In this document: piece by piece, positions 25,467 to 37,274 of the stretch
Layout of the letters: each line of letters begins with the position of its first letter
How positions within the stretch are numbered: the first letter of the stretch is position 1
Assembly (NCBI GenBank): GCA_009602725.1
Contig: WELB01000041.1
Coordinates: forward strand, 248,288 to 308,162
DNA length: 59,875 nucleotides
Reading direction: 5' to 3'
Source: Spirogloea muscicola
Lineage: Eukaryota; Streptophyta; Zygnematophyceae; Spirogloeales; Spirogloeaceae
Notes under the pieces: model-generated
The model's database searches: none
What the model saw: the letters and a program-made list of their open reading frames with translations, nothing else
What the model was told of the DNA's origin: nothing
Position numbers and translations under genes: made by a program

Positions 25467-28400
25467 TCACAGCGATGCGGAGCACATGATGCTACCACTT
25501 CCAGCATCAAAGGTTGCTCTAATTTCCACACTGCTGACTAATTGCTCCCGAAGCTCCAAGCTGGGGGCACTACTTGTGTGCGCAGCGTTGCTGTGTGCCG
25601 CTTGAATAGCTGTATGTGCGATGTCAGCAGGGCATGAATTATAGCCGGCCTCTGCTTGCCCAGTAGCAAATATCGGCAACTCGCCACAGCCTGTTGGCTT
25701 GTGACCTGGATGTAATAGTTGAGGACTCAAATGCACCGGGGTTGCCAGCAGTTTCACGCCTTGCTTCAATAGGCAGGGGCCTGTAATTTCGAAGAGCCTT
25801 CACTTAGCAACCTGCAAGGTCCAACTTTAGCAACATGCTACACCACAAGGGGGCGTCTGCAACATGCACAGGGTCACTTTGTATTGATATTATGCAATGA
25901 GGTACTTTACCAATTCGAGGCCCTGAAGACAGGATATGCTGTCCAATGTCATCGAGATGCCAATCGATCCAAAGCACGATGGCGTGACAAAGCCCCTGCT
26001 CCACTGCTTTGACCTGGCACGCAGAAAGGGAGCACGCTGGTAAGCCCCGGGGATTATATGGCCATTGACAGCCAAGTGAGAGCTCAACAGGTCAGCATTG
26101 AGATTCATCTGCAATCAGTGACCTCCTTGTTCTGTTTGATTAGTCAGGGTCTAGTAAATTAAGTTTAGCGGCATCTGCAGCCAGGTCGTTTGCACAATAA
26201 TCAGTACCTGGGTAGAGGACTGCATCAAGGCTGGGCTCTGATTGAAGTCAAAGTCCAAGAGCGTCCAAGGTTCCGAAAGTGCCTACTTGACTCATTGAAA
26301 TGGTGTGAGCAATTTATGTTGGCAGTACTCAGCTGGAGATGCATGGCAAAAATCCTCAAGCAAGTTAACCCAACTGCCACCATGAACAGCTACATAGTGG
26401 TGCTGGGTACAATGAGTCCTGCAGTATCACTGCTCTTAGGTGACAGCTCTTGAGCTTGAGTGCATACGGTGCACTCAAGCTGTAATTAGCCCAAGCTTCC
26501 AATGAGTCGATCAAGTGAGTGAACCATGCCGGACTGACAACAGCAGCAACGAGGCCTCACCTTGTACTCCCCACATTGCCACACAGCATATGGCAGAATG
26601 AGATCCTTATTTACTCTACCACCATTTGTTGGAAATAACTGCTTCATCCCATCTTCAATTGGCAAGCAGCCAACCCCACCCAACGGCTCATTGCATAATG
26701 AGTGGTCAAAACCTGTCACATCTGCAAGACATGTACGACTTGCCCAAAGATCCTGCGACAGAGAAACGTATCAGAGCGAGGGAAACAGAGCTTTGCAGAC
26801 TCTGCAGTCAAGCAATCATATCTACTTCCAGCACCTGGTCAACTGCAGCACTTGTGACAGCACTTTAAGGCAAGCACTTGCATTGCTTGACGCCAGCCAC
26901 AACTCGTGCCGCTCTATGCTCACAGGTAACGAGGCAAGCAATCCTCGAAGCTTTGCCTTGTGTGGTACTATTTGTCCATCCTTGGAAAGGCAATGTCGTA
27001 CTGATACCACCATGCGCCTGCCATGCTCAACATCACAAGGATCAATATCTAGGCCTACCAAACCTGCATATGTTTCCTGTATATCCTGCTTCACTGTCGA
27101 TCACTACTTGCAGTAAATTGAGCCCCATCCTGATATTTAGTATGTTGCAACTCTCATCTTGCAGCTATGTACCAGAATCGCAGTAGATCTCTCCAAGGTA
27201 GAGACCCCTCCAATCCGAGGTAGTATGGCTCTGCAAGGACAACATCAATCTGCACAGAAGGAGGTGCACGCACGGAAATCAGGAAGGTCCAAGATGGGGA
27301 GGAGGTTAGAAGGAAATTTTTCCTGCAATGGGCAGAACGCTATGACAGAAATTGTGATCAGCGCATCACTTGCATTGATGAGGCTTAATGTGGTCAAGAA
27401 GATCCTCAGCCGCTTTACAAACTCCTGATCAGCACCATTGCAGCTGAATTGAGCGTTTTCAGGGTCAGCAAAAATGACAAACAACAATCAAACAACAAAA
27501 TCAGGACTCACTTGTCCATGCTGAAGGTCGTCCAATCTGAGGTGTTGGCCTTGCTCCAAGCTCGTGGTGCAAGGCTGCAGAATGCGTGGCCCAGACGTCT
27601 TGGCACATTGGGTGATACAGGTCACTAGAACGTTGTAATTTGGCAAATGTTCGAGTAGATCAAGCATTTGGCCTTCATCCAGGATAAAGCAGTGCAGCAC
27701 CCTGCCGTGCTTACTGATCACCTGCACTTTGACGGTAAAGTACAATCAAAGAATCATACACCTGCTCATCTATCTGAGAATACAGGCCCGCCCACGGTAA
27801 GCTCATTCATGGACAACTCCACAGTAGAGGTTTGCTGCAAGTGATGCTCTATGTGTGCTACCACAGCAATGTCCACATTCACTGTGTTGCTGGCACGATT
27901 TGGCTTGGCCCTGTCTCAAAGCTGTGCATGCAGAGAAGGCACGTTGCCCTAACCATCTCTTGGATAACACTTGACATAGCCTCAACTCTTGAAGCATCTT
28001 GGAGCATCCAAGCTCTTTCAGGCGCAAGATTGTCACCACAGCAAGACAAGGTACACAAGCCCTCATTCATCTTCCCTGCCAACAGGACGAGGTGACAGTC
28101 AACCAATTCAGAATCTCAAAGTGATCAAGATCCAACATATGTGCAAATACAGCTAAGGAGGACTGCGCTGTGAGCTTTAGTACTCCAAAAAACAAGGTAT
28201 GACTCATGCCATGCGTCTTCAGTACGGCCTGCAAGTTTGGCCTATGTCATGCCTGTAAGTAGTACCGAGTCTGCCTTGTGCATCGCGCATGCTATACGTA
28301 ATGCTGACATCGTCATGAGAAGCCTTGAGCTGAAGAAGCTCTCCTGGATGCGCTGTTATCAAAGATGGTGGCATAAGCCAGACACACTGTTTCCAATGGT

Positions 28401-30964
28401 CACGCCACGCTGACTTCTTGACAATTTGTCTGCCTTTGTGGTCATGCTGCTGCTCGCTGGCAAGACAACTTCCTTGTGATTCACAGGTGGGCCTTGACCA
28501 AGCGGGGGCAGTGGAGTAGGTGACTGATCCAACCTCGTCTAGCATTAGCTCCCACCTAAGGTGTGCCAGTGCACGAAAGTATGCAATGAAAAGGTGCACA
28601 AATCAGCAACATGAAGTTCTTGTACTTCTCCTCAAGGAAGCATGTGTGGATCTAATTGTTAATCACTGCAAGTGACTTTTGTGATCCTATTTCACATCCT
28701 AGATCAATCAAGACTAGTATCCTTCAGGAATGTCTCAGTCCGTATGCAGAGACATACAGCTCACCAGCTTACAATGGCATGGACCTTGCCAGCCTGTGAG
28801 GGCCAAACTTCTAAGAGAAACTCTCTTGGACCATCTGGAGGACAGCTGAAGTCAAAGTCCATTGCTTTAATGGGAGCAGACAACTGCACCCACACAGGAT
28901 TGATGTCAAGCACCTGAATTACTTCAGCTCTACAGACTGTTCTTGCTTCAAGCTCTTTATGTACAGGCAGCAAGATCGTCTTGCAAGTCTCACAGCACCC
29001 TTAAGCATTACACCCCGAGAAATTGAGCAAGCAAGGGGCAAGGACATTATAATGAAGGAGATGCCAATCAAGGCATGTAAGGCAGCGGCCAAATACCAGC
29101 TTCAGGTTACTACCCAGTGCGTCTACGTGCATGGACCAATTCTTCTTGCCAACTCCATACTTCTCAGTGGTGGTTTTCTTGTCAATTGCTGGTGCAGGAA
29201 CAACACACTGTTGGAGAATTTCGCACTCAACAAGCTGCCAGAAAAGTAAGAGCACCTGTTAATATAACAGAATGCAGCAAGACAGCTGCACACAAGAGAT
29301 ACGATATACTTTGCAGGCAGGCACATACGAAGCAGAGGTAGTTAGCACATACGAAGCAGAGGTAGTTAGCGGATTAAAAAGTAAATGCACTAGACACATG
29401 CAAAGACATGTAGAAACTAGAAGCTATTGTGCTGCTATTAAGAGGCTTTCTGGGTGGCAAGCATTCTCATGAGCAGTCATTGATCAACGTGCATTGCCTG
29501 GCAGAAGATGGTGGCAGAATGAGGTACAATTCGTGCGCTTGGCCTCAGAAGATTGGCATGCGCATGTCGCAACGTGCTCAACAGACCCTCGCCAAGCAGC
29601 TCTGAGTCCAGAATTTCTGATACCTGGTCTGCACTATACAGTGAACATATGTGGGCCATGCTAGCAGTCTCACAAAGACTCGGCAATAGCAGGTGAGTGA
29701 CAAAAGAACTCTCAGGCAACAATTAGTCAAGTCAGCTAGATGCAGCATGAGAAGGCAGACTTGTCAACGAGGGACTATGAGCACAAACGCATTTTTATCT
29801 TCCATGTAGCTTATCTCAACCATCAAAATATGAGAAGCAACTTGTAGGACATCACAAACAAGCAGAGAGGCTCACAAGAACATCAGCTCGCTGGACTAGA
29901 TCACTGCCAACCACCAACTCATCAGATCGCTTGCAGAGGACACGAATTGAGTCGCTCATCCCATTTGCTGTGACGACTCTTCTAGCCAACTTTGCCATTG
30001 GCAAGAATGCTTCACAAGTTGTCACGCTGTCACTAACATTCTCTTTGGATGAGGGCTTGTTCGAGCCTGCAGAGGTACAAGTCTGTCAGGCCGGGTTTCT
30101 CCGGATGATTGTAGAATGCAGACAGAGCTTGCTTCACAGCTTTGTCACTTCATGGTGCATACATAGTTCGAGCTTGAAGTTGAAGCTGCAAGACCTTGTG
30201 AAGACTTCTGCCCCTGCTCATCCAAGGCCCTGCGAGCCATCATCGCCAGAAGACCGGTGCCAGACCTGCATGATGGACAAGACAGAACATGTAAGGGCGC
30301 CTGTCTCTCAGTCTGACTTCTATACATGCTTTCAGTCAGTCATGTTTTATGTGAAGTGCCTGCAAGATTGGTGCTGGCGCTGGAGTATGTAGAGGAGCTG
30401 CAGACTGCACCCCAACAATCACAGCTCACAGCTTGCAGGACAAGCTGCCTGAGCTGGATGGCAGGTCGATATGCACCCTATGTCGAGCACGTGATCGCCA
30501 GCCTTCACGACTTTCCTAATCGCTTGGTCAAATGCCTGATTTCTGGCCACGTCGTTGAGCATGTCCAAGTACAAGGACCTGGCGATTGCACTGTGTCCAT
30601 CGTCCTTGAGAGTGCAGGATGCTCTTTCGCCGCCTTCTTCGTCTCTCACAACCTCCCACTGCATGAGCCCTGCCGTAGCATGCACGATTCGTATTGGTGA
30701 CTGGAATGTCCTACTCCACTCAAGGTTTACCAATCTCAAAGCGCACGGAGCATTATTGTCAGACTTGCCCATCCACAGGGGCCATTTGACCTTCTCCACA
30801 ACTCAGCGACAAGGACCCCGAAGAGTGCCGATAGTATAGGCCTACAGTGGAGATTTTGCCTGGCCACAAGAGAAGCACAATAGAAGTACACGACACTCGG
30901 ACTTGTGGGGATTGGCCAAGTGGGATGGACCCGTCGTGGCGTCCAGCGACTGCACAAGCATCAT
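25467..30964 (-). CDS. PRMT7: PRMT7-type protein arginine methyltransferase
   Basis: PRMT7 monomethylates arginines and is built from two tandem SAM-methyltransferase modules. Firm exons: 30931-30964, 30477-30669, 30195-30265, 29876-30066, 29498-29623, an exon starting at 29234 (end unclear), 28765 to at least 28913, 28266-28555, 27173-27230, 26924-27017, 26561-26752, 26208-26282, 25911-26013, 25467-25780. Landmarks: SLYLDMLNDVARNQAF, motif I VLDIGSGTGLLAMMARRAL (split by an intron), CEAFLPMAKLARRVV, the double-E loop VSEILDSELLGEG, HANLLRPSARIVPHSATIF, SAWRDHWKQCVWLMPP, then module 2 with EPYYLGLEGSLPW, VTGFDHSLCNE, LPYAVWQCGEYK, LSEPWTLLDFDF and AIVLWIDWHLDD. The stretch 27240-28260 must carry two or more exons (candidates at about 27500-27690 and 27900-28130) that I could not join in phase. 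One intron starts with GC. Confidence 0.88.
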
Positions 30965-31233
30965 GTTGCTTCCACACTTCCGGTAGCTGGAGCCCGCCTG
31001 TGGCCTAGCCCTCAATGGCAGCAGCCCGTGCGTGCCAAAGCCGCGGCGCGCCCTCGCGTCCGCTCGGCAGAGCAGCATCGGCCGGCCCGGCACGCCGCCA
31101 ATGGCTTCAGCGCCAGCACCAGGGACGTCGCAGCCTGGCCTGCCTGCGACTGTACAAGGGAGCTCGACGCCCTGGGCTGGGGGACTCGTGCTGTCAGGCC
31201 AGCTCTGGCCTTCGCCGCCGCCGCCGCCGCTGC

Positions 31234-31266
<33 letters not shown>

Positions 31267-31585
31267 ACGCCCGCCCCGGCTAAGAGTCCGGCAACACAGC
31301 AGCTCAACGAGCTCAAGCGTCGCACTGACCATGTCCGGAAATGACGCCGTCATCCAGCCTTCCCATTTGCGGCAACTGCCTCGGGAAGTCTCTGAATGGA
31401 CTGCGTGAGTGGCCCCCCGTCTCCGCGAACCGGACAGCCTCCGGAGGCGCGTCCCGGCATTCGACCGCCCCGCCGCCCGCCCGGTCTTTATCCACTCCAC
31501 GGTGATGCGATTTGGCGGCATTGAAGAAGTGGCACTCCCGATGGGGGCAAGGGCTGTGAAAAGCCAGCCCGCAAAGAATTGACAA
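30965..31585. other. Upstream region of PRMT7 with GCC run
   Basis: This GC-rich stretch contains a CCG/GCC run at about 31205-31268. A short plus-strand frame starting at 31331 (MSGNDAVIQPSHLRQLP) ends within 27 codons and could be the first exon of a gene interrupted by the repeats beyond 31560, but nothing supports that further. Confidence 0.4.
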
Positions 31586-34080
31586 AGAAGAAAGTGCTCG
31601 CCCATTGAGAATAGGGGCTGGAACAACCAGCCCGAAAAAGAATGAACAGAGTACGAGAAGGGGGCCAGGGGAAGCGCTAAGTAAAGGCTCGAAGAGGCCA
31701 AATGACGGAGGGGCCTAAAGCCGGGTCGCTGGCGCAATGTATCTATCGTATGCGCCTGGCCGTATCGCTTATGGCCCGCGCGCTGCACCTTCGTGCTGGC
31801 AGAAAGTGCTCGCCCGTTGAGGATAGGGGCTGAAAAAGCCAGCTCAAAAAAGAATGAACAGAGTACGAGAAGGGGGAAGCGCGGCCAGATTGACTGGTGG
31901 CTGGGGGGAAAAGTACATTTACAAAAAAACGAAAGGGAAAGGCCAGCCCTAAGGAATGGAAGAAAGTGCTCGCCCATTGAGAATGGACAAGGTCTGAAGG
32001 AGCCGGAGTACGAAGAAAGAAAAGGGGCTGGAACAACCAGCCCGAAAAAGAATGAACAGAGTACGAGAAGGGGGCCAGGGGAAGCGCTAAAAAGAAAGGG
32101 CTCGCCCATTGAGGATAAGAAGAAGCGCGGCCAGGTTGACTGGTGGCTGGGAAAGGCCAGCCCAAAGAAATGGACAAGGTCTGAGGGAGCCTGAGTGCGA
32201 ACGACTAGGACTAAGAATAGGGGCTGGAAAAGCCAGCCCCAAGAAATCAACATAGGACGAGAAGGGGGCCAGGGGAAGCGCTAAGTAAAACAAGCACACA
32301 AGAAACAAAGCAGCTACGGGATACTCAGTAACCCCTGCTAAGCAGCCTCAGGTCAGAGACGCTAGGCTCCTGAAGAAAGAAGAAGAACTAGGACTAAGAC
32401 ATCAGCCAGGGAAAGAAGAAGCGCGGCCAGATTGACTGGTGGCTGGGAAGGGCCAGCCCAAAGGAATGGACAAGGTCTGAGGGAGCCTGAGTGCAAACGA
32501 CTAGGACTAAGACATCAGCCAGGGAACGCTCAGTAACCTCTAGTCAGGACATGCGCCAGATTGACTGGTGGCCAGGGAACGCTCAGTTCCGCGCGCTGCA
32601 CCTGCGGGCCGGCAGAGCCCTCGCTGCTTTGTCCATTCTTTTTTGGCTGGCTTCTGCCAGCCCCTCTCTTCTATGGGCGAGCTCTTGTGTCGCTGCTGCC
32701 TCTGGCTCTGGCCAGGGGACCCAGGAGCCTAGCGCCTCCGACCTGAGGCTGCTTAGCAGGGGTTACTGAGTGATCCGTAGCTATTTCTCTGTGTGCTTGT
32801 TTTTCTTAGCGCATCCCCTGGCCCCCTTCTCTTTCCGGCTGAGATGGGCTTGCCAGCTGCATATCTGTCGCTCTTGCGATGACGAGTTTCGGCCTGTTTG
32901 CAGCGTGCTCAGGCTAGTGCCTTGCACCAGAAAGCTGGGCGAGCTCTAGTTGGTGGCAGAAGGGCTCGTTTCTGGCATCTAGTATTCATGCATCGATTAG
33001 TGACCTTTATGTTTTGACCCGTGGTTATTGAGCGGGTCAATCTGCTGTAGGTTCTGTAGATCTATAGATGTGCTTGCCTTCGTACTTGGCCAAATAGTAG
33101 GTTCTGTAGATCTATAGATGTGCTTGCCTTCGTACTTGGCCATTTGGCCTACATTTGTTTCTTATGCACTTCTCGTTTTTGTTGATTCTTTGGGCTGGCT
33201 TTTCCAGCCCCTATTTTCAATGGGCGAGCACTTTCTTCTGATCTGCGGCTGCTTAGCAGGGGTTACTGAGTGCTTCGTAGCTGCTTTGTTTCTCTGTGTG
33301 CTAAAACGCTAAGCAGCTACGAAGGGGGCTGAAGATGCTATGTGAGAGATGGGGAGGATGGACCAGTCAGTAATTAGGAGTGAAGAAATCAAATCCGACT
33401 AGCTGCCGGAAAGAAAAGAAGCGCGGCCAGATTGACTACAGTCTTTTTCGGGCTGGTTTTTCCAGCCCCTATTCTCAATGGGCGAGCACTTTCTTCTCTG
33501 AGGGAGCCTGAGTGCGAACGACTAAATCTAAGACATCAGCCAGGAAACGCTCAGTAACCTCTAGTCAGGAGATGCAAGTCCGAGTAGCTAGCTGGAGAAG
33601 AGGGGCTGGCAAAGCCAACCCAAAAAGAATGGCTTCTGAGAATAGGGGCTGGCTTGTCCAGCCCCTATCCTCAATGGGCTTCCCCTGGCCCCCTTCTCGT
33701 ACTCTGTTCATTCTTTTTCGGGCTGGTTGTTCCAGCCCCTATTCTCAATGGGCGAGCACTTTCTTCAAAAGAATGGACAATGGCCAGAAAGGGCTTAGCA
33801 GCTACGAAGGGGCCTGAAGAAGCTATGTCGGAGGAGCATATACCAGAGAAAGTGCTCGCCCATTGAGGATAGGGGGCTGGAAAGCCAGCCCAAAAAAGGA
33901 AAATGCGTGTATATTAAGAGATGGGGAGGCCATGTGTGGCCAAGTACAAAGGCAAGCACATTGGACAAATGTACGTCACCTGCTGCTAAGCTGACCCGCT
34001 CAGTAACCACGAGTCAGCACATAGAGGTCGCTAGCTGACGCTCGAATACCGGACGGCAATTGACTAGCTCTTGTGCCAGC
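31586..34080. repeat. Nested cluster of hairpin-core dispersed repeats
   Basis: At least nine partial copies occur, in both orientations. Minus-oriented copies: 31586-31684, 31800-31880, 31968-32095, 32205-32355, 33845-33900. Plus-oriented copies: 33187-33310, 33435-33500, 33655-33768. The shared core is GGGCTGG, 4-6 bases, CCAGCCC, flanked by CTCGCCCATTGAG and AACAGAGTACGAGAAGGGGGCCAGG. A second unit (CAGATTGACTGGTGGCTGGG, ACGACTAGGACTAAGACATC) lies at about 32100-32210, 32380-32560 and 33500-33600. A third covers 32990-33143 and 33925-34045. No transposase, integrase or coat-protein frame is present. Confidence 0.85.
33047..33143 (+). repeat. 50-bp tandem duplication within a dispersed repeat
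   Basis: GTAGGTTCTGTAGATCTATA begins at 33047 and again at 33097, each time followed by the same TGCTTGCCTTCGTACTTGG segment, giving a period of 50 bases. Confidence 0.85.
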
Positions 34081-34082
34081 AG

Positions 34083-34580
34083 CTAAGGCTCGACCAGCTT
34101 TCTGATGCAGAGCATACGCCTGAGCTCGTTGCAGACAGGTTGACACTCGACGTCGCAGAAATGACAGATAGGCGCTGGCATACCCATCTGGGCTGGGAGC
34201 ATATCCTCGCGTCGTGCATATCCCAGACTCGCTATGTTCTCGAGTAGGGTATGGAAGCGAGGACCCAAGCAGCCGAAAGTGTCGATTGCGGCCGGGAGGA
34301 GGTGGTCACTGCGGGGGTAGTCTGAGTAGTGTCGGAGCTTTTTCTGCTCAGCACCTCCCACTGCGTGGCCAGCAATGTGTGTGGAAGCGGAACTCTTGTA
34401 TGCCTCAGTCACCACCACATCAACCAAAGCTCGTGGGCCTCCGCCAGGTTGTACACCCACAATGTCCAGGGTGCGACGGTGATGGCCTCCCTGGGAATCC
34501 GTGGTGATGGGCATTACATTGCTCACTTCAACGATGGCGCGGTAGCCGGCGTCGCGCATCAAGCCCGCAAAAAGGGGGCC
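34083..34580 (-). pseudogene. Fragment of a retrotransposon restriction-like endonuclease domain
   Basis: The minus-strand frame carries HRRTLDIVGVQPGGGPRALV, a DVVVTEAYKSSAS segment, a KKLRHYSDYP segment and PAAIDTFGCLGPRFHTLL. It aligns by eye with the C-terminal domain of the retroelement at 36850-37110 (RRADLVAIPPGGGPRMIADV, KERKYSDHP, LAIDVHGAFGSGWLDLL). The fragment has no reverse transcriptase attached, starts at a hairpin repeat (34568-34690) and is in the opposite orientation to the larger element. It is a 5'-truncated or rearranged copy of a related, not identical, family. Confidence 0.8.
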
Positions 34581-34690
34581 AGGGGAAGCGCTAAGAACAA
34601 CAAGCACACAAAGAAACAAAGCAGCTACGAATCACTCAGTAACCCCTGCTAAGCAGCCGCAGGTCGGAGATGCTAGGCTCCTGGAAGTGG
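34568..34690 (-). repeat. Hairpin-family repeat tail at the junction of two retroelement pieces
   Basis: Sequence from GGGGGCCAGGGGAAGCGCTA to TGCTAAGCAGCCGCAGGTCG matches 32260-32355, and matches 48110-48215 inverted. It separates the endonuclease fragment from the start of the larger element. Confidence 0.8.
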
Positions 34691-35064
34691 GTCCCCTGGC
34701 CAGAGCCAGATATATCGCCTCCCGCCCAGCCGCCGTCCCCACCTACCACAGTCGCCGCCGCCGCCGTCATCACCGTCGCCGCCACCGCCCCCCCAGAGTC
34801 CACCCTCGCTGAGCTAGTCACCCGCCTCGACCTCCTCGCCGCTTCCCCCGCCTGAGCTGCCGCCTTCCCAGCCATCCACCATCCCGCCTCTCGAGCCACG
34901 CTGCCCCCCGCCGTCGGCGCCCTCGACGCCGCCCTCGTCACCGCCGCCTCCACCTTCACCGACCGCACCAGCTCCACCACCCTCGCCCCCCCCTCACTCG
35001 CCCGACTACCTGCTGTGCCAGTTCTGCCAGGCGACCTTCACCACGCGGTCAGGCCGGGCCAATC

Positions 35065-35874
35065 ATGCGCGAGCCTGAGAGAGCCGCAACAATCCTGCGG
35101 AGCAGACGCGGAGCGCCGCAGCTGCGGGTGGCCGTCGGGGCGGACCAGGTCCCGGCCAGAATCCGCGGCGTCATCTGCACCAGCACGCTGCTGGCCCTCA
35201 GCAAGGCCAACGGGGGGGTCAGGCACATTGCCATCGGCGAAGTGCTCTACCGCCTGGTGGGGCGCGCACTATGGCAACAGCACGCGGAGCTGGCCCAGGC
35301 ACACCTGGCACCCCACCAGTTCGGCGCGGGGCTGCGGAGCGGCCGTGAGGTGGTCGTGCACGGCGTACGGGCCGCCTTGGACCTGAACCCCGGATGGATG
35401 GCGGTAGATGTCCAGAATGCATTCAACAGCGCAGACCGGGATGTCATCGCAGAGGAGCTGAGGGCGGCCTTCCCCAGCCTCCTCCCCTTCTTCAGGCTGG
35501 GATATGGGCAGCCAAGCGACCTGCTTTGGCGGAGAGGGCATGGGGTGGTGAAGGTCCTCCATTCCTCCACAGGCGCACGCAAAGGAGATCCTCTGGCTGG
35601 GCTCTACTATGCGCTGGCTCACAACCGTGCGCTGCTGGCCACGGTCGCGGTTCACCCACGCGCCCACTCCCCCATATATGCTGACGACACAACGCTGGTG
35701 GGCCCGCCAGATGACGTCGTGGCAGCCTTTGACACCTTCAATTTGCAGCTGGGCACAATCGGCTCGGGCATCCGCGCAGCCAAATGCAGCGCTTGGTCTC
35801 CCCAGCCCACCTGCGCTTGCCCTCGGGCTGTCAGACACCAGCTGGGGGCTTCATCCTCCTCGGCGCCCCCATAG
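35065..35874 (+). pseudogene. Reverse transcriptase domain of the non-LTR element
   Basis: The frame contains the RT motif series: LLALSKANGGVRHIAIGE, the motif A region MAVDVQNAFNSADRD, motif B GARKGDPLAGLYYALAHN and motif C YADDT. Catalytic Asp residues are kept. The frame then loses homology after KCSAWSP (about 35800), where the correct continuation lies in another frame, indicating a one-base indel or a frameshift. It has no proper start; upstream finger sequence ends in a stop at 35078-35080. Confidence 0.88.
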
Positions 35875-37274
35875 GCTCCCCAGCCTTTGTGGTGGAGCAG
35901 CTCCAGGCACGACTGCTGGAGCACCTCCGGCCTGCGGACCGCCTCCACACGCTGCAAGACATGCAGCTGGCGACCACCATGCTGACCAGGTGCATTGCCC
36001 AGCGTCCGCACTACCTGGCCGGCGTCCCCCCTCCCTCCCCGGCGGTGAAGGCGGGGTACGCGGTTTTTGACTCAGGCATTCTGGCGAGCGCTGCCACTCT
36101 CCTGCAACACACCGGCTTCCTCACCACACCAGCCGCGTTGCTCCAGGCTAGCCTGCCTGTTAGTCGCGGCGGTCTGGGCTGCCGCCCAGTCGCCTGCGCC
36201 TGCGAGGCCGCCTACCTGGGCAGCTGGGCCCAGGTCGCCGTACTCATCAGCCGGCGGATCCAAGCTCACGGCATCCGCACCTTGGAGCAGGTGGTAGCTG
36301 AAGTGGAGAGCGACTCATTGCCCTTCCAGGCTGCTCTCCGCGCTGCCCGCGACGCGCTCCTGGCGGCCCACCCCGACATGTTGAAGCAGGTCGATCCGTT
36401 CATCCACCTTGCGCACACCCCCGACCTGCGGGCCCAGGCTCGCTACACTGCGCTTGTGGACAAAGTGGCCTATGACCAGGTGGTGGAGCTCCTTCCGCCG
36501 CACGACACCCGAGGGCGCGCCCGGATTCTCTCCGCCTCCTCTCCTGGGGCGGCGGCGTGGCAATCAGCACTCCCCATCTATGCGGCGCTGACAATTCCAG
36601 ACGCGGTATTTAGGACGGCGGCCCACCGGCTCCTTTGCCTCCTCCCTCCCTGCCTCGTCGGGTGCAAGTGCGGTGCCCGCCACAATGACCCTGCGGCGCT
36701 GGCGGCCCACATGCTCCGCTGCGCGCGGACAGGTTCACACGACCTCCTGCGAGACGCCATGGAGGGTGTTTTCCTGGAGGCCAGCTACAAGGTGGCAGTG
36801 GAGAACTCCACGATCATGCCCATCCTGCGCAGCGCTGACGGACAGCTTCACACCCGCCGCGCGGACCTTGTTGCCATCCCGCCCGGAGGAGGTCCGCGTA
36901 TGATCGCTGATGTGGTGACTGTAGATTGCGTTGATTCGGCCAACCCCGCGAAGTCGGCGACGATTGTCAGGCACGCGGTCACTTTGGCGGCTCGGAGTAA
37001 GGAGCGCAAATACTCTGACCACCCTCCAGGCGATGCCTTCGCGGCACTGGCCATTGACGTACACGGGGCTTTCGGCAGTGGCTGGTTGGATCTCCTCCAG
37101 CGGCTTGCCCGGGAGGCCATCGAGCGGCGGCAGGGTTCGCCAGGCTTCAATGCTGCCGGCTCCCTTGCGCAGGTCTTTCGGATGGGGCTGGCGGTCTCAC
37201 TACAGCGCTCTTTGGCTCATGCGGTCCACGCGCGCGCTGGCCGTCCTATGGCTGCTGCTTCCAAGTCTCGGTAG
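35784..37274 (+). pseudogene. C-terminal part of the retroelement: thumb, zinc knuckle and restriction-like endonuclease
   Basis: It continues from the RT in a shifted frame: LRLPSGCQTPAGGFILLGAP, a long Ala/Leu-rich region, a CKC...HMLRC zinc-knuckle-like motif (about 36665-36725), then the PD-(D/E)XK-like endonuclease with RRADLVAI, GGGPRMIADVVTVD and KERKYSDHP. The 1.4-kb stretch after the frame change is free of stops, so decay is either recent or the shift is programmed. Initiation at 35784 is not expected. Confidence 0.82.

Larger units (their letters stand above)
34690..37274 (+). mobile_element. Decayed non-LTR retrotransposon with restriction-like endonuclease
   Basis: The element reads left to right. 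First are Pro/Ala-rich remnants (34690-34980). Next is one zinc-finger motif (CQFCQATFTTRSGRANHARA, 35018-35077), then a reverse transcriptase and an endonuclease domain. Endonuclease-type (RLE) non-LTR elements normally have N-terminal fingers, RT, a CCHC knuckle and a C-terminal RLE. Here the finger runs into a stop, the usual spacer before RT is missing, and RT and C-terminal parts lie in different frames. It is therefore probably dead. I see no poly(A) tail or target-site duplication; the 3' flank joins GGGTTGG/CCAGCCC-bearing repeats. Confidence 0.85.

Noticed and set aside
26390-26470. Short minus-strand frame in a PRMT7 intron (ELSPKSSDTAGL)
   Set aside because: The flanking exons join in phase without it (WQCGEYK to ALSEPW), so it is intronic coincidence.
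31012-32253. 413-codon minus-strand frame across the repeat cluster
   Set aside because: It is translated repeat units; the same peptide pieces recur wherever the repeat occurs, with no conserved domain.
19811-34690. LTR retrotransposon interpretation of the repeats
   Set aside because: Copies occur in both orientations with no paired direct long repeats, no primer-binding site and no gag, protease or integrase frames between them.
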